Shown here: piece by piece, positions 8,556 through 16,612 of the stretch
Layout: each line of letters begins with the position of its first letter
Numbering within the stretch: position 1 is the stretch's first letter
NCBI GenBank assembly: GCA_900768345.1
Contig: CAAGCO010000007.1
Coordinates: forward strand, 62,001-126,000
Origin: Bacilli bacterium
Lineage (GTDB): Bacteria; Bacillota_I; Bacilli_A; RF39; UBA660
Reading direction: 5' to 3'
DNA length: 64,000 nucleotides
Position numbers and translations under genes: made by a program
The notes under the pieces: generated by a model
The model's input: the letters and a program-made list of their open reading frames with translations, nothing else
The model's database searches: none
What the model was told of the DNA's origin: nothing

Positions 8556-9503
8556 ATGAACGTAATGGTTTACAACAAGTATAAAGAACTTTTGATGGGT
8601 TTAAATATAGAAGTTATGAAATCCATGGAAGGTGTATTTAATGTAGATGAGATAATAGATACTTTTACTAATTTCTATTATGATAAAATGATTTTAGATA
8701 TTACTGCTATACGTGATTATCAAAATACTGATAACTTGCAAAAATTAGCAATGAATATAAATATGGAGAATGTAATTTTACTACTTGATGATAGTCCGGA
8801 AAGTGATTCTAAGACTTATCTATCAAAATTAATATCTCTTGGTATTTATAATTTTACACGTAACGCTGAAGGAATTAATTATTTATTAGTTCATCCTCAT
8901 ACATATAGAGATGTTGTTAATATTCATAATTTACAAGATATAGATCCAGCTACTACTGAAGGAGATGCTAGCCTTGAAGGCGTAGGAACTTCTGGTGGTA
9001 AAATGAAAATCATAGGATTTAAGAATATGACTCAACATGCTGGAGCAACAACTTTAATTTATATGATACGTAAGATGTTATCTCAAGTTAGAAGTGTTGC
9101 TGCTATAGAAGTAAATAAAGTAGATTTCTTATATTTTAATGATAAAGATTTGGTAAGTACTATTTCAACTGATTTACCAAAAGAACTTATGAAAAAACAA
9201 ATGTGTGACGTAGTTTTAGTTGATTTAAATGATTATGATGATGTTTCAATTTGTAGTCAAGTATATTATTTAATTGAACCATCTACTATTATGATTAATA
9301 AAATGCTAAGAAAGAATAGAGCTGCATTAGAAACTTTAAAAAATGAAAAAGTTGTCTTAAATAAATGTGTTCTTAATTCAGAAGATGTTGCTACATTTGA
9401 ATATGAAACTAAATTAAAAGTATTTGCTGCTATACCACCTTGTGATGATAGACAAGAAAATATAGAGCCTGTTAAAAACTTTATTAGCAAAATGGGTATT
9501 TAA
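8556..9503 (+). CDS. TadZ/CpaE-like protein with degenerate ATPase site
   Basis: The protein has 315 residues. The N-terminal part (about 1-115) resembles the receiver-like domain of CpaE/TadZ, and the rest resembles a MinD/ParA ATPase fold. The deviant Walker A region reads GFKNMTQHAGATT (154-166): the glycine/threonine frame is kept but both conserved lysines are missing, so ATP hydrolysis is doubtful. TadZ proteins localise the Tad machine in the cell, and several members are known to have degenerate ATP sites. A GGGGAG ribosome site precedes the start. Confidence 0.7.
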   Translation: MNVMVYNKYKELLMGLNIEVMKSMEGVFNVDEIIDTFTNFYYDKMILDITAIRDYQNTDNLQKLAMNINMENVILLLDDSPESDSKTYLSKLISLGIYNFTRNAEGINYLLVHPHTYRDVVNIHNLQDIDPATTEGDASLEGVGTSGGKMKIIGFKNMTQHAGATTLIYMIRKMLSQVRSVAAIEVNKVDFLYFNDKDLVSTISTDLPKELMKKQMCDVVLVDLNDYDDVSICSQVYYLIEPSTIMINKMLRKNRAALETLKNEKVVLNKCVLNSEDVATFEYETKLKVFAAIPPCDDRQENIEPVKNFISKMGI

Positions 9504-9526
9504 TTATTAAATCTATTTTAGTATAG

Positions 9527-9555
9527 TTGACAAATTTGTTAAAATTATATAAAAT
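9527..9555 (+). promoter_or_regulatory. Promoter of the VirB2-like membrane protein gene
   Basis: A consensus TTGACA and TAAAAT are spaced 17 bp apart, about 27 bp before the start codon of the next gene. The gene therefore has its own transcription start. Confidence 0.75.
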
Positions 9556-9581
9556 TTTATATAGAGAAGGAGATTTTAAGT

Positions 9582-9941
9582 ATGTTAAACTTAGTTAATA
9601 TGTTAGACACTATTACTGACCCTAGTGATTTATGTAATGAGTTATCACCAGTGCTAAGATTAGTTGGTATTGCTGTTTTTATTATCAAAGTTGTTGTTCC
9701 TATTATTTTAATCATAGTAGGTATGTTAGATATGGCTAAAGCAGTAACTGAAAAAGATGAAAATAAAATCAAGGATGCTCAACATAAGTTAATTAAAAAA
9801 GCTATCGCTGCTGTATTAGTTTTCTTAATCGTAACAATAGTAGGTGTTCTTATGAGATTAATAGGTGCTGATGATTACAAAGGATGTATGACTTGTATTA
9901 ATAGTCCATTCTCAGCAGAATGTAAAGTAACTAACGAATAG
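9582..9941 (+). CDS. Small two-helix membrane protein, VirB2/TrbC pilin-like
   Basis: The protein has 119 residues with two hydrophobic helices (about 26-50 and 74-95), joined by a charged linker (EKDENKIKDAQHK), and a Cys-containing tail. This hairpin layout resembles VirB2/TrbC pilin-like proteins of conjugation systems and similar small proteins in mycoplasma-related genomes. It has its own promoter and terminator. Location at the end of the Tad cluster suggests a second structural subunit or accessory pore protein, but a link to the pilus is not proven. Confidence 0.55.
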   Translation: MLNLVNMLDTITDPSDLCNELSPVLRLVGIAVFIIKVVVPIILIIVGMLDMAKAVTEKDENKIKDAQHKLIKKAIAAVLVFLIVTIVGVLMRLIGADDYKGCMTCINSPFSAECKVTNE

Positions 9942-9951
9942 TTATGAAAGT

Positions 9952-9974
9952 AAAGGACTTATGTCCTTTTTTCT
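9952..9974 (+). terminator. Rho-independent terminator
   Basis: AAAGGAC / GTCCTTT stem with a TTAT loop, followed by a T run. It ends the pilus region. Confidence 0.85.
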
Positions 9975-9979
9975 TTGCA

Positions 9980-10008
9980 TTGAAAAAATATAATATTAAT
10001 GCTATAAT
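9980..10008 (+). promoter_or_regulatory. Promoter of the ltaS-like gene
   Basis: TTGAAA and TATAAT are spaced 17 bp apart, upstream of the LtaS-like gene. The sequence is close to the promoter at 2839-2868. Confidence 0.75.
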
Positions 10009-10026
10009 TAGTTCGAGGGAATTAGT

Positions 10027-12105
10027 ATGAAAAGGATTAAAAAGATTGATTTAAAAAATATTAAAAATTTTGATATTAAAAAATTTGGAAAGAATATATT
10101 AAAGAGTATTAAAAAATATGCTTCTACGAACATATTATTTTTATCTTATGTGATTATATCATTGTTGATGGGATTCTTATTAAGATTAAGTACTATAGGT
10201 ACTCCTTTATATTTTAAAGCGTTATTATCTGATTTTATGATGGTGTTATTGATAGGTGCTTTTGGTTATTTATTTAAGCCAAAGTATCAATTTACATATT
10301 TCTTTATATGGATTATATTTTATTCATTCTTAGCAATAGGAAATACTATTTATTATCAATTCTATCAATCATTTTTATCTGTTAATTTGATATCAACTGC
10401 ATCTATGTTGGGTGCTGTAGATGATTCTTTATATGATAAATTACATATTACTCAATTCTTGTATATTATATTTCCTATAATATTTGTATTTATTCATAGA
10501 AAACTAAGTAAAAGAAATTATTACTTTGAGGTTGAAAAAACTGAAAAAGGTAAAAAGATGTTTATATATAGTTTAGCAACTTCTGGTGTTATTATTTGTT
10601 CTTTATTATTTACTCTTAATGGTACTGATACTAGTAGGCTTATTAAACAATGGAATAGAGAATGGTTAGTTCGTAAGTTTGGGCTTTATACTTATACTGC
10701 GAATGATTTAATTCAAAGTATTCAGCCACATTTAAATACATTATTTGGTTATGATGAAGCTGCTCGCAAGTTTAGAAATTTTTATGCTTGTAAGTGGGAA
10801 GAAGAAACTAAAACTAATAAATATACTAATATGTTTAAAGGAAAAAATGTTATATTTATTCATGCTGAAAGTATTCAAAACTTCTTAATTGGTTTAAAAA
10901 TCAATGGAAAAGAAGTTACACCAAACTTGAATAAACTTGCTCGTGAAGGAATGTATTTTGATAGATTTTATCCTCAAATAAGTATTGGAACAAGTTCTGA
11001 TACAGAGTTTACTTTAAATACTGGTTTAATGCCTTCATCAAGTGGTACAGTATTTGTAAACTATTATAATAGAACTTATTATTCACTTCCTAAATATTTT
11101 AATGAAATGGGTTATTATACATTTAGTGCTCATGCTAATAATGCTGATTATTGGAATCGTAAAACTATGCATAAGACTTTAGGATATCAAGATTTCTATG
11201 CTAAAGATTCTTATGTTGTACCAAGTGATACTAATGATCCTAATTGGGTGGGATTAGGACTTTCTGATAAATCATTCTTTAATCAATTAATTCCAATATT
11301 AAAAAATATTAAAGAAACTAAGAGTCCATTCTATGGAACTGTAATTACACTTTCAAATCATTCACCATTTAATGATTTGAAAAAATATGATCCTTTTGAA
11401 GTAACTATGGATTATACATATACCGATGAAAATGGTAAAAAACAGTCTGGAAAAGCAAATTATTTAGAAAATACATCTATGGGTAATTATATTAGAAGTG
11501 CTCATTATGCTGATGCTGCTTTAGGTGAGTTTATTCAATTATTAAAAGATAATGATTTAACTAAAAATACAATAATAATGTTATATGGAGATCATGAAGC
11601 AAGACTTGCTAAAAAACAATTTAACTTATTATATAATTATGATCCAGTAACAAATGATATTAAAGATGAAAATGATCCAACATTTGTGTCAATGGAAAAT
11701 TATAATTATGACTTACTTAAAAATACTCCTTTAATTATGTGGAGCGCTGAAAAGAAATATAGAAAAAAGATAAGCTATGCAATGGGTATGTATGATATAT
11801 TACCAACACTAGCAAATATGTTTGGATTCAAAGATAAATATGGTCTTGGACATGATATATTTAGTAATAATGAGAAAATAGTAGTATTCCCTAATGGAAA
11901 TGTACTTACAGATAAAGTATATTATAGTAACCTAAATGATGAATATGTTACGTTAAGTGATTCACCAATAGACTCAGATTACATTAGTAGATTAAAAGAA
12001 TATGCTAATCAAATATTAGATGTTTCAAATGGTATTGTTCTTCATGATTTAATTAAGAATGAAGAAAGTAAGATTGGAGCTTGTGAAAATGAGAAGAAAA
12101 AGTGA
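10027..12105 (+). CDS. ltaS: LtaS-like lipoteichoic acid synthase (sulfatase-fold phosphoglycerol transferase)
   Basis: The protein has 692 residues. About five membrane helices lie in the first 195 residues, followed by an extracellular alkaline-phosphatase/sulfatase domain (about 270-620). The enzyme family transfers glycerol phosphate from phosphatidylglycerol to a growing polymer outside the membrane. Metal and active-site motifs visible include FIHAES, GTSSDTEF (321-328), HANNADYW, LYGDHEA and TLSNHSPF. In known LtaS the nucleophile is Thr in GKTSDSE; here that column appears to be Ser323, which could still act as nucleophile. The ribosome site is GAGGG. The stop overlaps the next gene. 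Confidence 0.9.
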   Translation: MKRIKKIDLKNIKNFDIKKFGKNILKSIKKYASTNILFLSYVIISLLMGFLLRLSTIGTPLYFKALLSDFMMVLLIGAFGYLFKPKYQFTYFFIWIIFYSFLAIGNTIYYQFYQSFLSVNLISTASMLGAVDDSLYDKLHITQFLYIIFPIIFVFIHRKLSKRNYYFEVEKTEKGKKMFIYSLATSGVIICSLLFTLNGTDTSRLIKQWNREWLVRKFGLYTYTANDLIQSIQPHLNTLFGYDEAARKFRNFYACKWEEETKTNKYTNMFKGKNVIFIHAESIQNFLIGLKINGKEVTPNLNKLAREGMYFDRFYPQISIGTSSDTEFTLNTGLMPSSSGTVFVNYYNRTYYSLPKYFNEMGYYTFSAHANNADYWNRKTMHKTLGYQDFYAKDSYVVPSDTNDPNWVGLGLSDKSFFNQLIPILKNIKETKSPFYGTVITLSNHSPFNDLKKYDPFEVTMDYTYTDENGKKQSGKANYLENTSMGNYIRSAHYADAALGEFIQLLKDNDLTKNTIIMLYGDHEARLAKKQFNLLYNYDPVTNDIKDENDPTFVSMENYNYDLLKNTPLIMWSAEKKYRKKISYAMGMYDILPTLANMFGFKDKYGLGHDIFSNNEKIVVFPNGNVLTDKVYYSNLNDEYVTLSDSPIDSDYISRLKEYANQILDVSNGIVLHDLIKNEESKIGACENEKKK

Positions 12106-12703
12106 TAGAAAGATAATATTATTATTTGCATTAGTTGGAATATTATTATTGGGGTTTTTAATATATAGGGTTAACAAAGATTTCTTAAGTAAGAATGCTA
12201 ATAAAAAACAGATTGATTCTATAGAATATTATGGATATACATTAACTAAGAGTGATACAGATATATATAAAAGTACTTTCAAAGAACTAAGTAAAGTTTT
12301 AAATAACAAACCAATTGATAATACTGAATATGCTAAACTTATATCTAAATTATTTATAATTGATTTGTATACTTTAAATAATAAGTTATCAAGTACTGAT
12401 ATAGGTGGTCTTGAATTTTTACATAAAGATTTAAGGGATAATTTTAAAGAGAATATGGGAGCTACTTTATATAAATATGTTGAAAGTAATTTAGATGGTA
12501 AGAGAAAACAAGAGCTTCCAATTGTTAAAGAAGTAACTATTAGTGATGTTTTTGAAACTAAATACACTTATAATAAAAAAGAATATAATGCATATTTAGT
12601 AACTGCTAATTGGACATATGAAAAAGATTTAGGATATCAAACAAGTGCTAAGTTAACAGTTATTAATGATAATGATATTCTATATATTGTTAAAGGTAAT
12701 TAA
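12089..12703 (+). CDS. Single-pass membrane protein of unknown function
   Basis: I choose ATG 12089 because GGAG (12076-12079) precedes it by 9 bases; an in-frame ATG at 12059 lacks a site. The product has about 204 residues with an N-terminal membrane helix (about 8-28, IILLFALVGILLLGFLIY) and an extracellular polar domain ending in beta-rich sequence. It overlaps ltaS by 17 bases and is followed by a terminator, so it is co-translated with the synthase. It may regulate or partner the LTA synthase, by context only. I recognise no family. Confidence 0.75.
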   Translation: MRRKSDRKIILLFALVGILLLGFLIYRVNKDFLSKNANKKQIDSIEYYGYTLTKSDTDIYKSTFKELSKVLNNKPIDNTEYAKLISKLFIIDLYTLNNKLSSTDIGGLEFLHKDLRDNFKENMGATLYKYVESNLDGKRKQELPIVKEVTISDVFETKYTYNKKEYNAYLVTANWTYEKDLGYQTSAKLTVINDNDILYIVKGN

Positions 12704-12724
12704 GACTAGAAATAGTCTTTTTTA
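12702..12724 (+). terminator. Rho-independent terminator
   Basis: AAGACTA / TAGTCTT stem closed by a GAAA tetraloop and followed by a T run. Confidence 0.8.
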
Positions 12725-12778
12725 TATTGATTTATATATAAAATTTGATATAATCTATATATATTAGGAGGATAAAAA

Positions 12779-13375
12779 ATGAACGATAAAAACAAACCAA
12801 TAATTATTGGTACTATTTTATTAATTGCTTGTGTTATTATTCTTGTAGTTATTATGTCTATAAAAGGAAATAGTAATACCGATACCAATTCTTTTAAGTC
12901 TTCAGGTGATGTTAAAAAAATGGTTAAAAGTATTTATAATGAGTTAGGTGATAAATTACCAGAACTTGTGTTTCAAAATGTTGATACTTCTTTAGATTCA
13001 TTAAAAAGTTATACTGGTTTAAGTGATAACTCTAATATTGATTTTATGGTTGTATCTGAACCTGAAATGAATGCTCAAGCTTATAGTTTAGTTGCTTTAA
13101 AAGTAAAAGATGCATCTAAAATAGAAAGTATGAAACAAGAGATGTATGACAATATAGATATGGCTAAATGGATTTGCGTAAGTGCTGAAAAATTATATAT
13201 AACAAATAGTGGAGATCTTATATTTATGGTAATGTCTGTTGATGAATGGGCTACGCCTGTTTATAACAGTTTTAAAAAATATGTTAATAATAATATAGGA
13301 AAAGAATTAACTAAGGATGAAGGAGAAAATATCAAACTTCCAGATGAGTTACTTCAAACCCCAGAAGATAATTAA
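12779..13375 (+). CDS. DUF4358-like membrane-anchored protein
   Basis: The protein has 198 residues with one N-terminal membrane helix (about 8-28) and an extracellular domain with the pattern AQAYSLVALKVKDASKIESMKQEM. This pattern resembles DUF4358 proteins, which often sit beside MBOAT and DHHW/SGNH genes in Bacillota. That neighbourhood is exactly seen here: MBOAT at 13414 and the SGNH-like gene at 14815. The start is supported by AGGAGG. It is probably an accessory of extracellular polymer acylation. The family call is from memory of the motif, not a search. Confidence 0.6.
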   Translation: MNDKNKPIIIGTILLIACVIILVVIMSIKGNSNTDTNSFKSSGDVKKMVKSIYNELGDKLPELVFQNVDTSLDSLKSYTGLSDNSNIDFMVVSEPEMNAQAYSLVALKVKDASKIESMKQEMYDNIDMAKWICVSAEKLYITNSGDLIFMVMSVDEWATPVYNSFKKYVNNNIGKELTKDEGENIKLPDELLQTPEDN

Positions 13376-13380
13376 TATAT

Positions 13381-13401
13381 GCTCCTTTATGGAGCTTTTT
13401 T
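13381..13401 (+). terminator. Rho-independent terminator or attenuator
   Basis: GCTCC TTTAT GGAGC stem-loop and six T residues lie between the DUF4358-like gene and the MBOAT gene. The MBOAT ribosome site starts directly after it, so it may lower, not abolish, downstream expression. Confidence 0.75.
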
Positions 13402-13413
13402 AAAGGAGAATTT

Positions 13414-14805
13414 ATGGTATTTGCTAGTATTACATTTTTATATTATTTTTTACCAATTTTTTTAATATTATATTTTATTTTTCCTAAAAAGTATAAAAAT
13501 ATAGTATTATTAATATTTTCATTTATATTTTATTTTTATGGTGAACCTAAATATATATTACTCATGTTAATTGAAGTGTTTTTTTCTTACTTTATGACTC
13601 TTAGTTTGGAAAAAAATAAAAGCAAGAGTTTACTTGGTATTATTATTTCTTTTCATATATTTTTACTTTGCGTATTTAAATATTTTAATTTTATAATTAC
13701 TAATATAAATTCTATATTTGGTGGAAATATTTCTTTATTAAACATAGTGCTTCTGATTGGTATAAGTTTTTATACATTTCAGATTATTAGTTATGAAGTT
13801 GATGTTTATAGAGGTAAAGTAAAAGCATCTAAGAGTTTAATAGATTATATGACATATGTATTTTTATTTCCTCAATTAATAGCTGGACCAATAGTAAGAT
13901 ATGAAACTATTAGTAAAGAATTAAAATCAAGAAAAGTAACGCTAGAAGATTTTAGTTATGGTGTTAATAGATTTATAATTGGTTTATTTAAAAAGGTAGT
14001 TATTGCTAATAATATAGGGGAGTTATGTAATATATTAAATAATAGTAGTGAAGTATCAGTTTTATTATATTGGGTTCTTGGCATTAGTTATATGCTACAG
14101 ATATATTTTGATTTTTCTGGGTATAGTGATATAGCTATAGGTATTGGAAGAATGATTGGATTTAAGTTTCCAGAGAACTTCAATTATCCTTATATTGCGA
14201 ATAGTGTAACTGATTTTTGGAGACGTTGGCATATGACACTAAGTAGTTGGTTTAGAGATTATGTATATATACCGCTTGGAGGTAATAGAGTAAGTACACT
14301 TAAACATATTAGAAATATATTGGTTGTATGGATGCTTACTGGTTTATGGCATGGAGCTAGTTGGAATTTTATAATATGGGGTATATACTTTGGTGTAATA
14401 CTTATAATTGAAAAATATTGTCTTAATAAAGTGCTTGAAAAGTTACCAAGAGTAATTAGAAATATTTATGCAATGTTTATTGTTATGATAAGTTTTATTA
14501 TATTTTCAAGTGATGATATAAGTAGTGCATTAGTTGCTATTAAAGGTTTATTTAGTTTTAGTAGTTTAAAATTTTCTAATGATTTTATAATTTACTATAT
14601 AAGAAGTTATGGTGTTATATTAATTGGTGGTTTAGTGCTTTGTACTCCATTAATTAAGAATGTTATTAATAAGTTAAGAGAAAATAAAATATTAAATTAT
14701 ATTATTAATATTTTTGAGGTTATTATTCTTGTTTTAGTACTTGTTGTTATTACTTCTATGCTTATTGATAGTAGTTATAATCCATTTTTATATTTTAGGT
14801 TTTAA
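13414..14805 (+). CDS. MBOAT O-acyltransferase (AlgI/DltB-type)
   Basis: The protein has 463 residues and about eleven hydrophobic segments. MBOAT hallmarks are FWRRWH (268-273), the arginine-containing WFRDYVYIPLGG and the catalytic His313 in LWHGAS. The enzyme moves acyl groups across or at the membrane onto an extracellular polymer. Unlike the second MBOAT at 41110, this one has no carrier protein or adenylating enzyme next to it, so an acetyl donor (as in AlgI-type systems) is more likely than D-alanine. AAAGGAG precedes the start. The next gene follows within 10 bases. Confidence 0.85.
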   Translation: MVFASITFLYYFLPIFLILYFIFPKKYKNIVLLIFSFIFYFYGEPKYILLMLIEVFFSYFMTLSLEKNKSKSLLGIIISFHIFLLCVFKYFNFIITNINSIFGGNISLLNIVLLIGISFYTFQIISYEVDVYRGKVKASKSLIDYMTYVFLFPQLIAGPIVRYETISKELKSRKVTLEDFSYGVNRFIIGLFKKVVIANNIGELCNILNNSSEVSVLLYWVLGISYMLQIYFDFSGYSDIAIGIGRMIGFKFPENFNYPYIANSVTDFWRRWHMTLSSWFRDYVYIPLGGNRVSTLKHIRNILVVWMLTGLWHGASWNFIIWGIYFGVILIIEKYCLNKVLEKLPRVIRNIYAMFIVMISFIIFSSDDISSALVAIKGLFSFSSLKFSNDFIIYYIRSYGVILIGGLVLCTPLIKNVINKLRENKILNYIINIFEVIILVLVLVVITSMLIDSSYNPFLYFRF

Positions 14806-14814
14806 GGAGGGTAT

Positions 14815-15891
14815 ATGAGTAACAAATATAGAGATATAGTTATTAGTTTATTATTTGTATTAATACTTTTATTATTCTTTGTTTTAAACGTTTTTAAGAG
14901 TGATACTCTAGTATCAGTAAGTGAGAGACGTAAACTTACATTAATGCCTAAATTTAGTTTAAAAAGTGTGTTTAATGGGACATATTTTAATGAAGTAGAT
15001 AAATATACTACTGATCAATTTATATTTAGAGATACTTTTAGAACATTGAAGGCTAAAATGGATTTAAATATTAAAAATAATTATCATAATTTATATATAA
15101 AAGATAATAATTTTATAGAAATGGAATATCCATTAAATATTAATTCAGTAGATAACTTAATAAATAAAATTAATTATATAAAAGATCATTATTTAAAAGA
15201 AAGTAATGTTTATTATTCAATAATACCTGATAAAAATTATTTTGTTAATAAAGGTAATTTAAGAATAAATTATGAATATTTAGAAGAATATATGTATGAT
15301 AAACTAAATTTTAAGTATATTGATATTTTTAATACTTTAAAATTAGATGATTATTATAAGACTGATAGTCACTTTAAGATTAATAAAATTGATAAAGTTG
15401 CTTCTAGATTATTAAGTGGTATGAATAATTATAGTAGTATTGATTATAGTGTGGAAAAAGTTGGTAGTTTTGATGGTGTTTATAAGTCAAGAATACCTAT
15501 AAGTAGTGAAAGTGATGACTTATATATTATTAAGAATGATTTTATAAATAATAGTTTAGTTTATGATTATAGTAAAAAAAGGTATATAGATTTTTATGAT
15601 AAGAGTAAACTTAAAGGAAACGATAAGTATGAAATGTATTTAGGAGGAAGTAATCCTTTAATTAGTATTTATAATAATGATACTAGTAGTGATAGAGAAT
15701 TAGTAATATTTAGAGATAGTTTTGGTAGCTCTTTAGCTCCTTTGCTAGTTTCATCATATAAAATTATTACTTTAGTGGATACTAGGTATATGAGTCCTAA
15801 AATACTTGGTAATTATATTGATTTTAATAATAAAGATGTTCTATTTATTTATAATACTTCTATTATAAATAATAGTTATAGTTTAAAATAA
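14815..15891 (+). CDS. SGNH/DHHW-like partner of the MBOAT acyltransferase
   Basis: The protein has 358 residues with one N-terminal membrane helix (about 8-28) and an extracellular domain. The C-terminal part holds an SGNH-type nucleophile block, FRDSFGSS, and upstream KTDSHFKI corresponds to the 'DHHW' histidine region of AlgJ/AlgX/DHHW proteins. Such proteins receive the acyl group from the MBOAT and place it on polymer hydroxyls. Second histidine and tryptophan of the DHHW motif are replaced (SHF), so activity needs testing. GGAGG lies 7 bases before the start. This is the last gene before the toxin-antitoxin-like region. Confidence 0.7.
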   Translation: MSNKYRDIVISLLFVLILLLFFVLNVFKSDTLVSVSERRKLTLMPKFSLKSVFNGTYFNEVDKYTTDQFIFRDTFRTLKAKMDLNIKNNYHNLYIKDNNFIEMEYPLNINSVDNLINKINYIKDHYLKESNVYYSIIPDKNYFVNKGNLRINYEYLEEYMYDKLNFKYIDIFNTLKLDDYYKTDSHFKINKIDKVASRLLSGMNNYSSIDYSVEKVGSFDGVYKSRIPISSESDDLYIIKNDFINNSLVYDYSKKRYIDFYDKSKLKGNDKYEMYLGGSNPLISIYNNDTSSDRELVIFRDSFGSSLAPLLVSSYKIITLVDTRYMSPKILGNYIDFNNKDVLFIYNTSIINNSYSLK

Positions 15892-15925
15892 AAATAATTT
15901 ACGTCGTGAGTAAACTATATTATAT

Positions 15926-16006
15926 TATTGTTAATGAAGTACTTTTGATTCCCCTGAGTCAGGTACCACGAGTTTTGTTACCTAACTACTAGTGAGTTAG
16001 GTTTTA
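15926..16006 (+). ncRNA. Candidate antisense RNA (antitoxin-like), copy 1
   Basis: This plus-strand element begins with TATTGTTAATGAAG and ends in a terminator: ACCTAACT (15980-15987) pairs with AGTTAGGT (15995-16002), followed by TTT. A second hairpin AGGTA...TACCT (15961-15983) uses the same ACCT bases, so the two are mutually exclusive. The whole element recurs at 48541-48625 with matching structure. It lies opposite the 3' region of the minus-strand hydrophobic peptide gene, the layout of type I antitoxin RNAs such as RatA or Fst RNAII. The promoter is only loosely defined (TTTACG near 15898, TATATT near 15921). Confidence 0.45.
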
Positions 16007-16021
16007 TTATGTTCTAAGATA

Positions 16022-16090
16022 TTAATCGAAGATGATTAATAAAATAATGATTACTAGAAGAACTACTATTAGTAAATCTTTTTTCCTAAT
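16022..16090 (-). CDS. Tiny hydrophobic toxin-like peptide with ATT start (copy 1, possibly decayed)
   Basis: The minus strand has a perfect GGAGGTGA site 7 bases before an ATT codon that opens a 22-codon ORF: RKKDLLIVV followed by Leu/Ile/Val to a final Asp. It aligns codon by codon with the ATG-started 29-residue peptide at 48627-48716 (Lys-Lys-Asp/Glu, then one membrane helix). ATT sits where the other copy has ATG, so this is either a rare start codon or an inactivating G-to-T change. The mRNA would run left and end at the stem AGTTTAC / GTAAATT with a minus-strand T run near 15885-15915. Confidence 0.5.
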   Translation of the reverse strand: MRKKDLLIVVLLVIIILLIIFD

Positions 16091-16249
16091 TATATCACCT
16101 CCTTATATGAAAAATAAAATATGAAATTTTAGATTTTGAGGTGGTATCAATGTGCCATAATTGGTTTGAATCATTAATATTTTTAAAATAATAAATGAAA
16201 TTTATATTTTTTAAATAAATAAGACTAGAAATTGTCTTTTAATTTGTTA

Positions 16250-16278
16250 TTTACATAGACCCCCCTAGGGTGTATAAT
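16250..16278 (+). promoter_or_regulatory. Promoter with CsoR-type operator for the csoR-suf operon
   Basis: TTTACA (16250-16255) and TATAAT (16273-16278) are spaced 17 bp apart. The spacer holds GACCCCCCTAGGGTG with the perfect palindrome CCCTAGGG (16263-16270). G/C tracts around a central TA or similar step are the known form of CsoR-family operators. A repressor bound here would block RNA polymerase directly, so the downstream regulator gene and suf genes are probably autoregulated. Confidence 0.75.
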
Positions 16279-16294
16279 ATTTTTGGTGATTTAA

Positions 16295-16603
16295 ATGAGA
16301 GAAGAGTGTAAAAATTGTGGTATGTGTATGAATTCATTTCATAGAACTGAAAAAGAAACTCAAGATTTAATAAAAAGACTTAATGTAATAGAAGGACAAA
16401 TTAAGGGTGTTAGACAAATGCTTGAGAGTGAACGTAAATGTGAAGATGTGTTAATACAAGTATCAGCAATAACTAAATCATTACAAAGTTTTGGTAATAC
16501 ATTATTAAAAAGTCATTTAGAGACTTGTGTTACTAAAAAAATATTAAAGGGTGAAAATAAAGCTATAGATGAAGCTATGGATTTATTTAAGAAATTATAT
16601 TAG
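16295..16603 (+). CDS. CsoR/RcnR-family metal- or persulfide-sensing repressor
   Basis: The protein has 102 residues, all-helical. The family core is clear: RLNVIEGQIKGVRQML, then KCEDVLIQ with the first ligand Cys and SHLETCV with the His and second Cys, giving the Cys-His-Cys set of Cu(I)-sensing CsoR. The N-terminus has an extra C5-x2-C8-x2-C11 motif (ECKNCGMC) not usual in CsoR. The family includes copper sensors (CsoR) and persulfide sensors (CstR). A CsoR-type operator overlaps its own promoter. SufC starts 9 bases after its stop, so it most likely controls Fe-S cluster assembly in response to copper or sulfur stress. Effector identity is not decided by sequence. Confidence 0.85.
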   Translation: MREECKNCGMCMNSFHRTEKETQDLIKRLNVIEGQIKGVRQMLESERKCEDVLIQVSAITKSLQSFGNTLLKSHLETCVTKKILKGENKAIDEAMDLFKKLY

Positions 16604-16612
16604 AGGTGGAAT

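Noticed and set aside
12229..12567. 112-codon minus-strand ORF opposite the ltaS-partner gene
   Set aside because: No ribosome site; plus-strand gene has a signal anchor, ribosome site and coupling to ltaS.
16222..16240. AGACTAGAAATTGTCTTTT hairpin before the CsoR promoter
   Set aside because: Short stem with a mismatch and no clear upstream transcript to stop; left as uncertain.
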